64,000 nucleotides of DNA from Paucibacter sp. KBW04 (GTDB lineage Bacteria; Pseudomonadota; Gammaproteobacteria; Burkholderiales; Burkholderiaceae_C), in contig NZ_QAJN01000001.1 of assembly GCF_003852425.1 (NCBI RefSeq), positions 509,987-573,986 on the forward strand, read 5' to 3'. Position numbers and translations under genes: made by a program. Positions 45,406-57,169 of this stretch are shown here, one piece after another. Each line of letters starts with the position of its first letter. Within the stretch, counting starts at the first letter, position 1. The notes beneath the pieces were generated by a model. That model was given only the letters and a program-made list of their open reading frames with translations, had not been told where the DNA came from and ran no database searches.

Positions 45406-46617
45406 ATGACACAGACCTGCATTGATCCCGATCTGGCCCCCTTGTTTGAGCGCAGTGGCCTGGCGCCGCTGATGATTCGCGGTCGGCGTTTGCTGCCCAT
45501 CGTGCAGGGAGGCATGGGGGTGGGCGTGAGTGCCCAACGCCTGGCTGGTGGCGTGGCGGCCTTGGGTGGGGTGGGCACGCTCAGCTCGGTGGATTTGCGC
45601 CGCCATCACCCCGATCTGATGGCCCGCACCGAGGGCTGCAGCGCCGGCCCCGAGGCCAAGGCCTTGATCGACGAGGTCAATCTGATCGCCCTGGAGCGCG
45701 AGGTACGCGGTGCGCGTGAGCGCAGCGGCGGCCGTGGCCTGGTGGCCTTGAATGTGATGCGGGCGGTGTCCGAGTACGCGCCCTCCATCAAGCGTGCCCT
45801 GGAGGCCGGCATCGAGGCGGTGGTGGTGGGCGCCGGCCTGCCGCTGGACCTGCCGGATCTGGCGGCCGAGCATCCCGAGGTGGCCCTCATCCCCATCCTC
45901 AGCGACGCCCGTGGCGTGCAACTGATCGTGCGCAAATGGGAGCGCAAGAACCGTTTGCCCGATGCCATCGTGATCGAGCATCCGCGCCTGGCCGGCGGCC
46001 ATCTGGGCGCGGCCAAGGTGGAAGATCTGAACGACCCGCGCTTTGATTTTGAGCGCGTCATTCCCGAATGCCTGGCCTATTTCGAGAAGGCTGGCATCGC
46101 CGGCAAGATCCCGCTGATCGCGGCCGGCGGTGTGCGCAGCTTCGAGGACATCCAGCGCCTGCAAGCCCTGGGCGCGGCCGGTGTGCAGCTGGGCACGCCT
46201 TTCGCTGTGACCACCGAATGCGACGCGCATCTGGACTTCAAGCGGGTGCTGGCCGAGGCGCGTGACGAGGACCTGGTGGAGTTCACCAGCGTGGCCGGCC
46301 TGCCGGCACGTGCCGTCGGCACACCCTGGTTGCGCAACTATCTGCGGGTGGCACCCAAGCTGCAGGCCGTGGCCCATGTCAAGAATCGCTGCACCAAGGC
46401 CTTTGACTGCCTGGCTCAATGCGGCCTGCGCGACGGCTTCAAGGACTGGGGCCAGTTCTGCATTGACAACCAATTGGCCGCCGCCCTGCGTGGCGATATG
46501 GCCAAGGGCTTGTTCTTCCGCGGCGCCGGTGCCCTGCCTTTTGGCGCCGAGATCCGTTCGGCGCGTGAGTTGATGCAGCGCCTGCTGGGCGCGCCTGCGT
46601 TGCCGCAGTCGGCTTGA
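45406..46617 (+). CDS. Nitronate monooxygenase-like FMN enzyme
   Basis: 403 residues, TIM-barrel flavoprotein of the nitronate monooxygenase/2-nitropropane dioxygenase family: PIVQGGMGVGVSAQRLAGGVA at about 28-48, phosphate-binding IAAGGVRSFEDIQRL and GAAGVQLGTPFAVTTECDA. The C-terminus has a cysteine cluster (KNRCTKAFDCLAQCGL) seen in a bacterial subgroup often annotated as enoyl-ACP reductase II-like. Detoxification of nitronates is the family role; the substrate is not established here. ATG 45406. Confidence 0.85.
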   Translation: MTQTCIDPDLAPLFERSGLAPLMIRGRRLLPIVQGGMGVGVSAQRLAGGVAALGGVGTLSSVDLRRHHPDLMARTEGCSAGPEAKALIDEVNLIALEREVRGARERSGGRGLVALNVMRAVSEYAPSIKRALEAGIEAVVVGAGLPLDLPDLAAEHPEVALIPILSDARGVQLIVRKWERKNRLPDAIVIEHPRLAGGHLGAAKVEDLNDPRFDFERVIPECLAYFEKAGIAGKIPLIAAGGVRSFEDIQRLQALGAAGVQLGTPFAVTTECDAHLDFKRVLAEARDEDLVEFTSVAGLPARAVGTPWLRNYLRVAPKLQAVAHVKNRCTKAFDCLAQCGLRDGFKDWGQFCIDNQLAAALRGDMAKGLFFRGAGALPFGAEIRSARELMQRLLGAPALPQSA

Positions 46618-46679
46618 TTGCCGATTGACGAAGGCCCTGGCCCGGCGCGCTCAGGGCAGGGTCTCTAGAATGCGGAGCA

Positions 46680-47576
46680 ATGTCATCTGCTCCCAACAAA
46701 GCTCTCTGGCCCGGCCTTCTGCTGGCGACCTTGGGGGCGATTGCCTTCTCGGGCAAGGCCATCATCGTCAAGCTGGCCTATCGTCACGGCGTCGATGCCG
46801 TCACCCTGATCATGTTGCGCATGGTGTTTGCGCTGCCGCTGTTCCTGATCTTGGCCTGGTGGGCCGGGCGCGGCAAGCCGCCGTTGACGGGGCGCGACTG
46901 GCGGGTGATCTTGGGCCTGGGCTTCTCGGGCTATTACCTGGCCAGTTATCTGGACTTCGCCGGCCTGGCCTATGTCAGCGCCAGCTTTGAGCGCCTGATT
47001 CTTTATCTCAACCCCACCATCGTCTTGTTCCTCGGCTGGCTGCTGTTCAAGCGCCGGGTCACCGGGCGGCAATTGATCGCTTTGGCGGTGAGCTATTCAG
47101 GCGTGCTCTTGGTGTTCGGCCAAGAACTGCATTTGCAAGGCGCCAATGTCTTGCTGGGTGCCGCGCTGGTGTTTGGCAGCGCGATCAGCTATGCGCTCTA
47201 CCTTGTTTTCAGCGGTGAGGAGGTCAAGCGCCTGGGCGCCATGCGCCTGACCGGCCTGGCCACCACCGTGGCCTGCTTGCTGTGCATAGGCCAGTTCTTG
47301 CTGCTGCGGCCGCTGAGTGCTTTGCAGACGGTGGCGCCCGAGGTGATTTGGCTCTCGGTCTTGAATGCCACGGCCTGTACCTTTGCGCCGGTCTTGATGG
47401 TGATGATGGCGATCGAGCGAGTCGGGGCGACCATGGCCGCGCAGACCGGCATGATCGGTCCCATGTCCACCATTCTGATGGGCGTGCTGATTCTGGGCGA
47501 GCCCTTCACACCCTGGGTGGCGGCCGGCACCTTGCTGGTGATGGGCGGGGTGTGGTTGTTGACGCGTTGGAGGTGA
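46680..47576 (+). CDS. EamA/DMT-family permease
   Basis: 298 residues, ten predicted membrane helices formed by two EamA repeats (ATLGAIAFSGKAIIVKLAYR; GAALVFGSAISYALYLVFSG). Members export metabolites or amino acids; substrate unknown. Four bases separate it from the SDR gene, so they form an operon. Confidence 0.9.
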   Translation: MSSAPNKALWPGLLLATLGAIAFSGKAIIVKLAYRHGVDAVTLIMLRMVFALPLFLILAWWAGRGKPPLTGRDWRVILGLGFSGYYLASYLDFAGLAYVSASFERLILYLNPTIVLFLGWLLFKRRVTGRQLIALAVSYSGVLLVFGQELHLQGANVLLGAALVFGSAISYALYLVFSGEEVKRLGAMRLTGLATTVACLLCIGQFLLLRPLSALQTVAPEVIWLSVLNATACTFAPVLMVMMAIERVGATMAAQTGMIGPMSTILMGVLILGEPFTPWVAAGTLLVMGGVWLLTRWR

Positions 47577-47580
47577 TGCG

Positions 47581-48369
47581 ATGGATCTGGGACTGCAAGG
47601 GCGCTGGGCCCTGGTGTGTGCGGCCAGCAAGGGCCTGGGCCGGGGCTGTGCCGAGGCCCTGGTGGCCGAGGGCTGCCATGTGGTCATCACGGCGCGGGGT
47701 GCTGAAGCGCTGGCGGCCACGGCGGCCGACTTGCGCCGCCTCAACCCTGCCGTGCAGGTGCTGGCGGTGGCGGGCGATATCGCCACGCCCGAGGGCCGCG
47801 CTGCCGCGTTGGCGGCCTGCCCGCAGGTTGACATCCTCATCAACAATGCCGGCGGCCCGCCGCCCGGCGACTTCCGTGATTGGGACCGTGAGACCTGGCT
47901 GGCGGCGCTGGACGCCAATATGCTGGCGCCCATCGCCATGATCAAGGCGACGGTCGACGGCATGGCCGAGCGCGGCTTTGGGCGCGTGCTCAACATCACC
48001 TCGGGCGCGGTCAAGGCGCCCATCGATGTCTTGGGTCTGAGCAATGGCGCCCGTTCCGGCTTGACCGGCTTTGTGGCCGGCCTGGCGCGCCAGCCCGCCC
48101 TGGCGAGTCGCAATGTGACGCTCAACAATCTGCTGCCCGGCGCCTTTGACACCGAGCGTCTGCACAAGACGCTGGCCGCTGGCGGCGCCAAGTCCGGGCA
48201 AAGTGCTTCGGAGTTTGCGGCCAAGCGCCGCGCCGCCATCCCCGCCCAACGCTTTGGGACGGCGGCCGAATTCGGCGCGGTCTGCGCCATGCTGTGCAGC
48301 GCCCAAGCCGGCTATCTGACGGGGCAGAACCTCCTGCTGGACGGCGGCGCTTACCCCGGAGTTTTCTGA
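47581..48369 (+). CDS. Atypical SDR-family oxidoreductase lacking the Tyr-Lys pair
   Basis: 262 residues with an SDR Rossmann fold (CAASKGLGRGCAEAL, NNAGG, C-terminal LLLDGGAYPGVF). Where the catalytic YxxxK should follow the Ser of NITSGAVK, the sequence reads SNGAR: Tyr is replaced by Ser and Lys by Arg. This matches a recognised divergent SDR subgroup rather than decay, because the surrounding sequence is well kept. Catalysis by the usual mechanism is doubtful. Probably translated together with the EamA permease. Confidence 0.87.
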   Translation: MDLGLQGRWALVCAASKGLGRGCAEALVAEGCHVVITARGAEALAATAADLRRLNPAVQVLAVAGDIATPEGRAAALAACPQVDILINNAGGPPPGDFRDWDRETWLAALDANMLAPIAMIKATVDGMAERGFGRVLNITSGAVKAPIDVLGLSNGARSGLTGFVAGLARQPALASRNVTLNNLLPGAFDTERLHKTLAAGGAKSGQSASEFAAKRRAAIPAQRFGTAAEFGAVCAMLCSAQAGYLTGQNLLLDGGAYPGVF

Positions 48370-48503
48370 GTTCCCGGCCTGGCAAATTGACGCGATTCGC
48401 CCGCGCGTCCTACTTTTTGGGGAGAGGGCGAACCAGGCCCGAAATTCCTTCAGGCTTTGGCACAATCGCGGCCGGACCCAGGCTTTGAAAAGAAAGAACT
48501 CAG

Positions 48504-49808
48504 ATGTTGATCAAGTCATTTCGGATTGCGGGCATAACGTCTATTTTGCTTGGCATCTTCAGCGGCCAGGTGTTGGCCGAGGAGACCTCCTCCACGGTGG
48601 AGAAGTGCAGCAAAAAGCTGGGTGTGATGGCGGTGGTGGAGCCGCAGATCGGCTGGGCTCATCTCTCGCAATACGGTCTGGGTTCGCCTTCGGCCTTGCT
48701 GCGCATGATGATTCAGCAATCGGGTTGCTTTGATGTGGTGGAGCGCGGCGTGGCCATGCAAAACCTGCAGCAGGAACGCGCCCTGGGCCAAAGCGGCGAG
48801 CTGCGCGATGAGTCCAATGTGGGCAAGGGCCAGATGCAGGCGGCCGACTTTGTCATGACCCCCAATGTGCAGGTCGCAGCCTCCGACACCGGCGGCATCG
48901 GCGGCGCCTTGTTCGGGCGCCTGGGCGTTTTGGGCGCCATCGCGGGCGGCCTCAAATTCAAGGAAGCGTCGACCAGCCTGATGGTGGCCGATGTGCGCTC
49001 CAGCATTCAGGTCGCTGCGGCCGAGGGCAAGGCGACCAAGACCGATTTCGGCATCGGCGGCTGGGGTTACGGCGGCGGCGCGCTGGGCGCAGCGGGCGGC
49101 TACACCAAGACGCCCGAGGGCAAGATGGTGGCGGCCAGCTTGCTGGACAACTACAACAAGATCGTGCTGGCCATCCGCGACCAGCCGCAGCTGATCAAGA
49201 CCAGCAGCGCCGCAGGCGACGCCAATGCGGCCGCTTCGACCAAGGCCGAGGCGCCCCAGGTGGCCGGCCAGATGCTGGCCCCCAAGATCGCCAATGTGAA
49301 GGCCTATGAGCAGGCTTCGCGCGACAGCAAGGTGGTCGCCACGCTGCAGCGCTCGGACGAATTGGTCGCGACCGGCGAGGTCAAGAACGGCTTTGTGCGG
49401 GTGGACGCCGCCAACTTCAGCGGCTGGGTGCAGCGCACGCTGGTCGGACCTTCCAACGGGGTCAGCAGTTCAGCAGCGCCTCAGGTGATGCCTGTTCAGC
49501 CGGTGCAGCCGGTGGGTATCTACGGCAATTTCGGCGGCAGCTTTAGCGGCAGCGACCAAGGCACGTTTACCGTGAGCGTGGGCGCCAACGGCCAGGTCAG
49601 CGGCACAGGCTATTCGCAGCAGACGGGGCAGTTTGGCGTGAACGGGCGGGTGGATGCTTCGGGCAATGTCAACCTGGCTGCACATGGCACGGCCGGCGCG
49701 GCCCTGTTTACCGGCCGTATCGATGGACAGACCGGCCTGGTCTCGGGCACCTGGCGCTACACCGGGCGCATCCAGGGCGGTGGCAGCTTCAGCGGCCAAC
49801 GCCAGTAA
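48504..49808 (+). CDS. Exported CsgG-like protein with SH3-type domain and Gly-rich C-terminal repeat
   Basis: 434 residues: signal peptide (1-25, GIFSGQVLA), CsgG/HfaB-like domain at about 35-225 (MIQQSGCFDVVERGVAMQNL, then ADFVMTPNVQVA), Ala-rich linker, bacterial SH3-like domain at about 258-315 (NVKAYEQASRDSKVVATLQR, FSGWVQRTLV), and a Gly/Ser-rich region at about 335-434 with GGSFSGSDQGTFTVSVGANG. No lipobox is seen, unlike true CsgG pore proteins. No curli genes are nearby. Role unknown, envelope-located. Confidence 0.75.
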   Translation: MLIKSFRIAGITSILLGIFSGQVLAEETSSTVEKCSKKLGVMAVVEPQIGWAHLSQYGLGSPSALLRMMIQQSGCFDVVERGVAMQNLQQERALGQSGELRDESNVGKGQMQAADFVMTPNVQVAASDTGGIGGALFGRLGVLGAIAGGLKFKEASTSLMVADVRSSIQVAAAEGKATKTDFGIGGWGYGGGALGAAGGYTKTPEGKMVAASLLDNYNKIVLAIRDQPQLIKTSSAAGDANAAASTKAEAPQVAGQMLAPKIANVKAYEQASRDSKVVATLQRSDELVATGEVKNGFVRVDAANFSGWVQRTLVGPSNGVSSSAAPQVMPVQPVQPVGIYGNFGGSFSGSDQGTFTVSVGANGQVSGTGYSQQTGQFGVNGRVDASGNVNLAAHGTAGAALFTGRIDGQTGLVSGTWRYTGRIQGGGSFSGQRQ

Positions 49809-49854
49809 ACAGATGCCCGTTCGCGGGCAGAAAAGACAAAACCCTGGCAGGATG

Positions 49855-49891
49855 GCCCGGTTTCGCAAACGCTGCGGAACCGGGCTTTTTT
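49855..49891 (+). terminator. Rho-independent terminator after the CsgG-like gene
   Basis: GCCCGGTT (49855-49862) and AACCGGGC (49878-49885) pair perfectly and are followed by six T. Confidence 0.88.
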
Positions 49892-49931
49892 CCGTTTCCT
49901 CCCCATGTTTCGATTGCAGGAGTAGCCACCC

Positions 49932-50939
49932 ATGACCAGTACCTGGACCTCGACCGAGCAAGTGGTTCGCATCAACGCCCCCGGCGGGCCCGAGCAGATG
50001 CAGCTGGTGGCTGTGGAGACCGGCATGCCGGGTGTAGGGGAAGTGCGGCTGCGCCACAAGGCCTGCGGCCTCAATTACATCGACATCTATCACCGCAGCG
50101 GCGTCTACCCCCTGCCCATGCCCGCCACCCTGGGCATGGAGGGCGCGGGTGTGGTGGAGGCGGTGGGCGAGGGTGTCACGCATCTGGCGGTGGGCGACCG
50201 GGTGGCCTATGCCAGCCCGCCGCCCGGGGCCTATGCCACGGCGCGGGTGCTGCCCGCCCGCTCGGTCTGCAAGCTGCCCGACAGCATTGATTTCGAGACC
50301 GGCGCGGCCATGATGCTCAAGGGTTTGACGGCCCAGTACCTGCTGCGCCGCACCTTGCCGCAGGGAGGTTTACAGGCCGGCGATGCCGTTCTCTTCCACG
50401 CCGCCGCTGGGGGTGTGGGCCTGATCGCCTGCCAATGGGCCAAGGCCCTGGGCCTGCGTCTGATCGGTACGGCCGGCTCGGATGAGAAATGCGAGCTGGC
50501 CTTGCAGGCGGGTGCGGCCCACGTCATCAACTACCGCCGCGAGCCCGATTTCGCGGCCCGCGTGCGTGAGTTGACCGAGGGCCATGGCGTCAAGGTCGTG
50601 TATGACTCGGTGGGGGCCGACACCTGGGAGGGCTCGCTGAACAGCCTGGCGCCTTTCGGCCTGCTGGCCAGCTTTGGCAATGCCTCGGGCGTGGTGCCGC
50701 CGCTCAATCTGGGCCTGCTCTCGGCCAAGGGCTCGCTTTATGTGACCCGGCCCACTTTGTTCACCCATCTGGCCACCCGAGAGGCCAGCCAGGCGATGGC
50801 GGATGAGCTCTTTGCCATGGTGGCCAGCGGGGCGATCAAGATCCCGGTGGAGCAGCGCTATGCCCTGAGCGATGTGGTGCAAGCCCACCGCGAGATGGAG
50901 GCGCGCAAGACCACGGGCTGCAGCGTGCTGCTTGCCTAG
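49932..50939 (+). CDS. Quinone oxidoreductase, zeta-crystallin-like MDR family
   Basis: 335 residues, NADPH-dependent and without the zinc ligands of alcohol dehydrogenases. The QOR pattern KACGLNYIDIYHRSGVYPLP, the GLTAQYLLRRT segment and the Rossmann motif AAAGGVGLIACQWAKALG (about 155-172) are visible. It reduces quinones by one or two electrons. Stand-alone gene after a terminator. ATG 49932 by family N-terminus. Confidence 0.93.
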   Translation: MTSTWTSTEQVVRINAPGGPEQMQLVAVETGMPGVGEVRLRHKACGLNYIDIYHRSGVYPLPMPATLGMEGAGVVEAVGEGVTHLAVGDRVAYASPPPGAYATARVLPARSVCKLPDSIDFETGAAMMLKGLTAQYLLRRTLPQGGLQAGDAVLFHAAAGGVGLIACQWAKALGLRLIGTAGSDEKCELALQAGAAHVINYRREPDFAARVRELTEGHGVKVVYDSVGADTWEGSLNSLAPFGLLASFGNASGVVPPLNLGLLSAKGSLYVTRPTLFTHLATREASQAMADELFAMVASGAIKIPVEQRYALSDVVQAHREMEARKTTGCSVLLA

Positions 50940-51099
50940 TGGCCTGCAACGCTGAAATCGGCAGCGTCCTTGCTCGCGATATGAGCCGCCTGGCCGCGTT
51001 GCAAATGCTCGCGATGCCGCTGGGCATCGCTGTGCTTTGCGCCTTACCATGCAGCCCATCTCGCAAGCCTTTCCACTCCCATTTCAACGTTACAGGCCA

Positions 51100-52617
<1,518 letters not shown>

Positions 52618-52766
52618 GAGGGCATTGAGAGGGCGAGGCTGGGGCGGGGCGCTTAAAACATGTTTTGAAGGCCTACATTGTGGCCCGCGCCAGCCCTTGT
52701 TCTTGTGAAAATCAATGCGGCCGACCCAGCCTGTTGCGGCGCTGTCGCTTGCGCGTTAGCCCGACG

Positions 52767-53612
52767 TCAGCTGGCTGTGGAGGGCGCGTCCACCACCGCC
52801 TGGCGGTAGGCATGCCAGCTGGCATGGCCCACCACCGGGCCCACGACGATGAGGCCTGCAAACCAGGGCAGCATGGCCAGCACCACCAGCAGGGTCAGCA
52901 GGGCGCCCCAGACGAACATCACAGCGGTCTGGGTCAGCACCAGGCGCATGCTGGTCAGGCCGGCCGTGATGGCGTCGGTCTCGCGGTGCAAAAGCATGGG
53001 CATGGCGATCACGCTGACCGCGTAAATCAGGCTGGCGAAGACACCGCCCACGGCCAGATACACGATGATGAAGCTGATGTTCTCGGCCGAAGCCAGCTTG
53101 GAAATGGAGCCGGCAAAGTCCGGCATGCCGTTGAAGCTGACCGCGAACACGACCAGGGCCGAGCGGCCCCACAGCATCTCCAGCACCAGCAAGACAAAGC
53201 CGAAGATGGCAATCTGCCCGGTGCGGCGGCGCCAAGCGGTGAGTGAGTCCAGCAGGTGAGGCGTTTGCCCCACCTCCAGTCGGTAGCTGACCTGATAAAG
53301 GCCCAGGCACATCAAGGGCCCCACCAGCAAAAAGCCGGCCGAGAGTGCCAGGGTATAGACCGGTGCGTGGTTGAACACGCCGATCAAGGCCCAGCCCATC
53401 AACATAAAGCAAAGGCCGTAGAACAGGCCGATGGCGGGGGCTTTGCGAAAGTCCTGCCAGCCGGCCCGCAGCCAGCGCAGCGGGTCGGCCAGGCTCAGGG
53501 GGCGTAGTTCGATGGCAAAGACGCTGTCCGCCGGAATGGCCTCAGCGTCGACGCCGCCGGGGCTGGCGCCTGGGGTGGGGGCCGGTGTCGGTGGGGTGTC
53601 TGTGGGCGTCAT
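52767..53612 (-). CDS. DUF2189 integral membrane protein
   Basis: 281 residues. A Pro/Ala-rich N-terminal tail (about 1-28) precedes the conserved RPLSLADPLRWLRAGWQDF and about six membrane helices; YAVSVIAMPMLLHRETDAIT is the DUF2189 signature. Inner membrane; function unknown. Lies 71 bases from the lspA stop, downstream of it. Confidence 0.88.
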   Translation of the reverse strand: MTPTDTPPTPAPTPGASPGGVDAEAIPADSVFAIELRPLSLADPLRWLRAGWQDFRKAPAIGLFYGLCFMLMGWALIGVFNHAPVYTLALSAGFLLVGPLMCLGLYQVSYRLEVGQTPHLLDSLTAWRRRTGQIAIFGFVLLVLEMLWGRSALVVFAVSFNGMPDFAGSISKLASAENISFIIVYLAVGGVFASLIYAVSVIAMPMLLHRETDAITAGLTSMRLVLTQTAVMFVWGALLTLLVVLAMLPWFAGLIVVGPVVGHASWHAYRQAVVDAPSTAS

Positions 53613-53683
53613 GCCCGCAGATTAGGCCAGGCCAAGGCCTGGCCGACTGGGGACTTTCCAGCAGGCAGGGCCTGGCTCGGGGT

Positions 53684-54184
53684 TTATCCCCGGCGCACCC
53701 GACGGATCTCGTCCCAGATCAGCAGCACGGCGCCGACTGTGATGGCGCTGTCGGCGATATTGAAGCTGGGGAAGTAGTACTGCGCGCCCCAATGCACCTG
53801 GATGAAGTCCACCACATAGCCGTGCAGCAGGCGGTCCACCACATTGCCGATGGCGCCGCCCAGAATCAGGCTGAGCGCGGTGGCAAACAGGGTTTGTTGG
53901 CCATGTTTGCGCAGCATCACGGTGATGAAGACCGTGGCCACCACGCCCAGGCCCACAAAGAACCAACGCTGCCATCCGCCCGCATCGTGCAAGAAGCTGA
54001 AGGCCGCGCCCAGGTTGTGGACCCGCACGACGTTGAAGAAAGAGGTGACGTAGCGGCTGTCGCCCAGCTGGAAGTTGCCGAGGATCAGCACCTTGGTGAA
54101 CTGGTCCAGCAGGATGATGACCAGGGCCAGGCCCAGCCAGAGGCCCAGGCGGTTGGTGGCTTGATGTTTGTTTCGAGTCGCCAT
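53684..54184 (-). CDS. lspA: Lipoprotein signal peptidase
   Basis: 166 residues, four membrane helices, signal peptidase II. The catalytic aspartates are in [15 protein letters not shown] and FNIADSAI, and the conserved [13 protein letters not shown] is present. It cleaves prolipoprotein signal peptides after lipidation. Follows ileS with a 3-base gap in the usual ribF-ileS-lspA operon. Confidence 0.97.
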   Translation of the reverse strand: MATRNKHQATNRLGLWLGLALVIILLDQFTKVLILGNFQLGDSRYVTSFFNVVRVHNLGAAFSFLHDAGGWQRWFFVGLGVVATVFITVMLRKHGQQTLFATALSLILGGAIGNVVDRLLHGYVVDFIQVHWGAQYYFPSFNIADSAITVGAVLLIWDEIRRVRRG

Positions 54185-54187
54185 CGC

Positions 54188-57052
54188 TCAGGCCACCTTG
54201 CGCGTTTCGCCCGCGCCATGCAGATTGCTGTCGCAGCGGCCGCACAGGCCGGGATGAGCGGCGATGCTGCCCACGTCCTCGCTGTAATGCCAGCAACGCT
54301 CGCACTTGGCGTGGGTGGAGGGGGTGACCGTCACCGTCAACTCTTCAGCCGACTCCAGCTGGGCGGCCGAGGTGATCAGCACGAACTTCAGATCCGCGCC
54401 CAGGCTTTGCAGCAGGGCCAGGTCCTCGGGCGGCAGACCCAGGCTGACCTCGGCCTGCAGGGAGGAGCCCACGCCGCCGGTCTTGCGCACATCTTCGATG
54501 GCGCGGTTGACCGCCTCGCGGATTTCGCGGATGCGGCCCCATTTGGCCAGCAGATCGGCGTCGGGCTCGGCGAATTGCCAGTAGGTCTCGGTGAAGATGC
54601 TCTCGCCCGGCTTTGCGCCGGCAAACACCTTCCAGGCCTCTTCGGCGGTGAAGGACAGGAAGGGCGCCATCCAGCGCAGCATGGCCTGGGTCAGATGCCA
54701 GAGCGTGGTCTGGGCCGAGCGGCGGGCCAGGGACTTGGGCGCGGTGGTGTAGAGGCGGTCCTTCAGCACATCGAGGTAGAAGGCGCCCAGGTCTTCCGAG
54801 CAATAGACCTGCAGCTTGGCGACCACCGGGTGGAACTCATAACGCTCAAAGTGCGCCAGGATGTCGGCCTGCAACTCCGCCGCGCGTGCCAGGGCGAAGC
54901 GATCCACCTCCAGCAACTGGTCCAGAGGCACAGCATCGGTGGCGGGGTCGAAGTCGCTGACATTGGCCAGCAGGAAGCGCAAGGTGTTGCGGATGCGGCG
55001 GTAGGCATCGACCACGCGGGCCAGGATCTTGTCGTCCAGACCCAGATCGCCCGAGTAGTCGGTCGAGGCGCACCAGAGGCGGATGATTTCCGCGCCCATT
55101 TTTTCGCTCACCGCCTGCGGGGCCACCACATTGCCCTCGGACTTGCTCATCTTGCGGCCACGGCCGTCGACGACGAAGCCGTGGGTCAGCAAGCCCTTGT
55201 AAGGCGCGCGGCCGTAGAGGGCGCAGGCGATCAGCAGGGATGAATGGAACCAGCCGCGATGCTGGTCATGGCCTTCCAGATACAGATCGGCCTCGGGGCC
55301 GCTCTCATGCGCGGCGCCAGTATGGCTGCCCTTGAGCACATGCTGGAAGGTGGAGCCGGAGTCGAACCAGACGTCCAGGATGTCTGCGCCCTTGCTGTAA
55401 TGTTCGGCGTCTGCGCCCAGCCATTCGGCCGCGTCCAGCTTGGCCCAGGCTTCCACGCCGCCTTGCTCCACCAGGTCGGCGGCGCGTTTGATGAATTCCA
55501 GGGTTTGGGGATGTGGCAGGCCCGTGTCCTTGTGCAGGAAGATGGGCAGGGGCACGCCCCAGCTGCGCTGGCGCGAGATGCACCAGTCGGGCCGGCCGGC
55601 GATCATGTCGCGCAAGCGGGCCCGGCCGTTCTCGGGGTAGAAGCTGGTTTCGGCGATGGCGTCCAGCGCGGTCTGGCGCAGGCTCTTGGCGGGCTTTTCC
55701 TGGGCGAACACGCCTTCACCTTCGTCCATGCGCACAAACCACTGCGCCGCGGCGCGGTAGATCACCGGCGTCTTGTGACGCCAGCAATGCGGGTAGCTGT
55801 GCGTGATCTTGACGTGGGAGAGCAGGCGGCCGGCGTCCTCCAGGGTCTGCGCGATGACGGCGTTAGCCTTCCAGATGTGCTGGCCGCCGAACAGGGGCAG
55901 CTCGGCCTCGTACTGGCCATTGCCTTGCACCGGGTTGAGGATGTCTTTGAAGGCCATGCCATGGGCCACGCAGCTCTGGAAGTCGTCCAGGCCGTAGGCG
56001 GGCGCGGAGTGGACCACGCCGGTGCCGTCTTCGGCCGTGGCGTAGTCGGCCAGGTAGACCGGGCTTGTGCGGTCATAGCCCGCATGCACATGGGCCAGGG
56101 GATGCTTGAACTTCAGCATCGCCAGGTTTTTGCCGACGGTGGTGGCCAGCACCTGGCCTTGACCTTCGAGCTTCCAGCGCGCCAAGCACTTCTCCACCAG
56201 GGCTTCGGCCACCAGGAAGATGCCGCGCGGCGTGTCCAGCAAGGCATAGCTCAGCTCGGGATTGAGGTTGAGCGCCTGGTTGGCGGGGATGGTCCAGGGG
56301 GTGGTGGTCCAGATGACGGTGAAGGCTTCTTTGTCCAGCTTGGCCAGGCCGAAGGCGGCGGCCAGCTTGTCGGGTTCGGCGCTCAGGAAGGCGACGTCCA
56401 CCGCCGGGCTTTGCTTGTCCTGGTACTCGATCTCGAATTCGGCCAAGGAGGAGCCGCAGTCAAAGCACCAGTAGACGGGCTTGAGTCCGCGGTAGACAAA
56501 GCCGCGCTCGAACAAGCGCTGCAGCACGCGGATCTCGCCGGCCTCGTTGGCGAAGTTCATGGTGCGGTAGGGGTTGTCCCATTCGCCCAAGACGCCCAGG
56601 CGCTTGAAGTCCTGGCGCTGCGCGTCGATTTGCTCACCGGCGTAGGCGCGGCTCTTGGCCTGCACCTCGTCGCGCGGCAGGCCACGGCCAAAAGTCTTTT
56701 CGATCTGGTTCTCGATCGGCAGACCGTGGCAGTCCCAGCCGGGGATGTAGGCGGCGTCCATGCCCTTCAGCTGGCGCGCCTTGACGATCATGTCCTTCAA
56801 GATCTTGTTGGCGGCGTGGCCGATGTGGATCTGGCCATTGGCATAGGGCGGGCCGTCGTGCAGCACGAACTTGGGCGCGCCGCAGCGGGCTTCGCGCAGC
56901 TTTTTGTAGACGCCCTGGTCTTCCCATTCCTTCACCCAGGCCGGCTCACGCTTGGGCAGATCGCCGCGCATGGGAAAGGGGGTGTCGGGCAGGTTCAGCG
57001 TGGCGCGGTAGTCCTGGGGCTGGTTCTTGTCGTCGGGTGCGTTGGTCGTCAT
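54188..57052 (-). CDS. ileS: Isoleucyl-tRNA synthetase
   Basis: 954 residues, class I synthetase. HIGH is at 76-79 ([14 protein letters not shown]), KMSKS near 631 ([10 protein letters not shown]), and the C-terminal zinc site has CERCWHY and CGRCDSN. The CP1 editing domain lies between. ATG 57052 gives the expected N-terminus; the frame continues upstream to 57142 without homology. A very long antisense open frame across this gene is an artefact of high G+C. Confidence 0.98.
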   Translation of the reverse strand: MTTNAPDDKNQPQDYRATLNLPDTPFPMRGDLPKREPAWVKEWEDQGVYKKLREARCGAPKFVLHDGPPYANGQIHIGHAANKILKDMIVKARQLKGMDAAYIPGWDCHGLPIENQIEKTFGRGLPRDEVQAKSRAYAGEQIDAQRQDFKRLGVLGEWDNPYRTMNFANEAGEIRVLQRLFERGFVYRGLKPVYWCFDCGSSLAEFEIEYQDKQSPAVDVAFLSAEPDKLAAAFGLAKLDKEAFTVIWTTTPWTIPANQALNLNPELSYALLDTPRGIFLVAEALVEKCLARWKLEGQGQVLATTVGKNLAMLKFKHPLAHVHAGYDRTSPVYLADYATAEDGTGVVHSAPAYGLDDFQSCVAHGMAFKDILNPVQGNGQYEAELPLFGGQHIWKANAVIAQTLEDAGRLLSHVKITHSYPHCWRHKTPVIYRAAAQWFVRMDEGEGVFAQEKPAKSLRQTALDAIAETSFYPENGRARLRDMIAGRPDWCISRQRSWGVPLPIFLHKDTGLPHPQTLEFIKRAADLVEQGGVEAWAKLDAAEWLGADAEHYSKGADILDVWFDSGSTFQHVLKGSHTGAAHESGPEADLYLEGHDQHRGWFHSSLLIACALYGRAPYKGLLTHGFVVDGRGRKMSKSEGNVVAPQAVSEKMGAEIIRLWCASTDYSGDLGLDDKILARVVDAYRRIRNTLRFLLANVSDFDPATDAVPLDQLLEVDRFALARAAELQADILAHFERYEFHPVVAKLQVYCSEDLGAFYLDVLKDRLYTTAPKSLARRSAQTTLWHLTQAMLRWMAPFLSFTAEEAWKVFAGAKPGESIFTETYWQFAEPDADLLAKWGRIREIREAVNRAIEDVRKTGGVGSSLQAEVSLGLPPEDLALLQSLGADLKFVLITSAAQLESAEELTVTVTPSTHAKCERCWHYSEDVGSIAAHPGLCGRCDSNLHGAGETRKVA

Positions 57053-57169
57053 GGCGAAACTCGGCAAAACTCGGGTGGGGGTCCGCGCAAAAGGGCGGCC
57101 GGAAGAGGGGGAGGCTGGGGCGAAGCGGCGCTCAGGCCGCAAGAAGCAGGGCGAGACCTGCCGTCAGCC

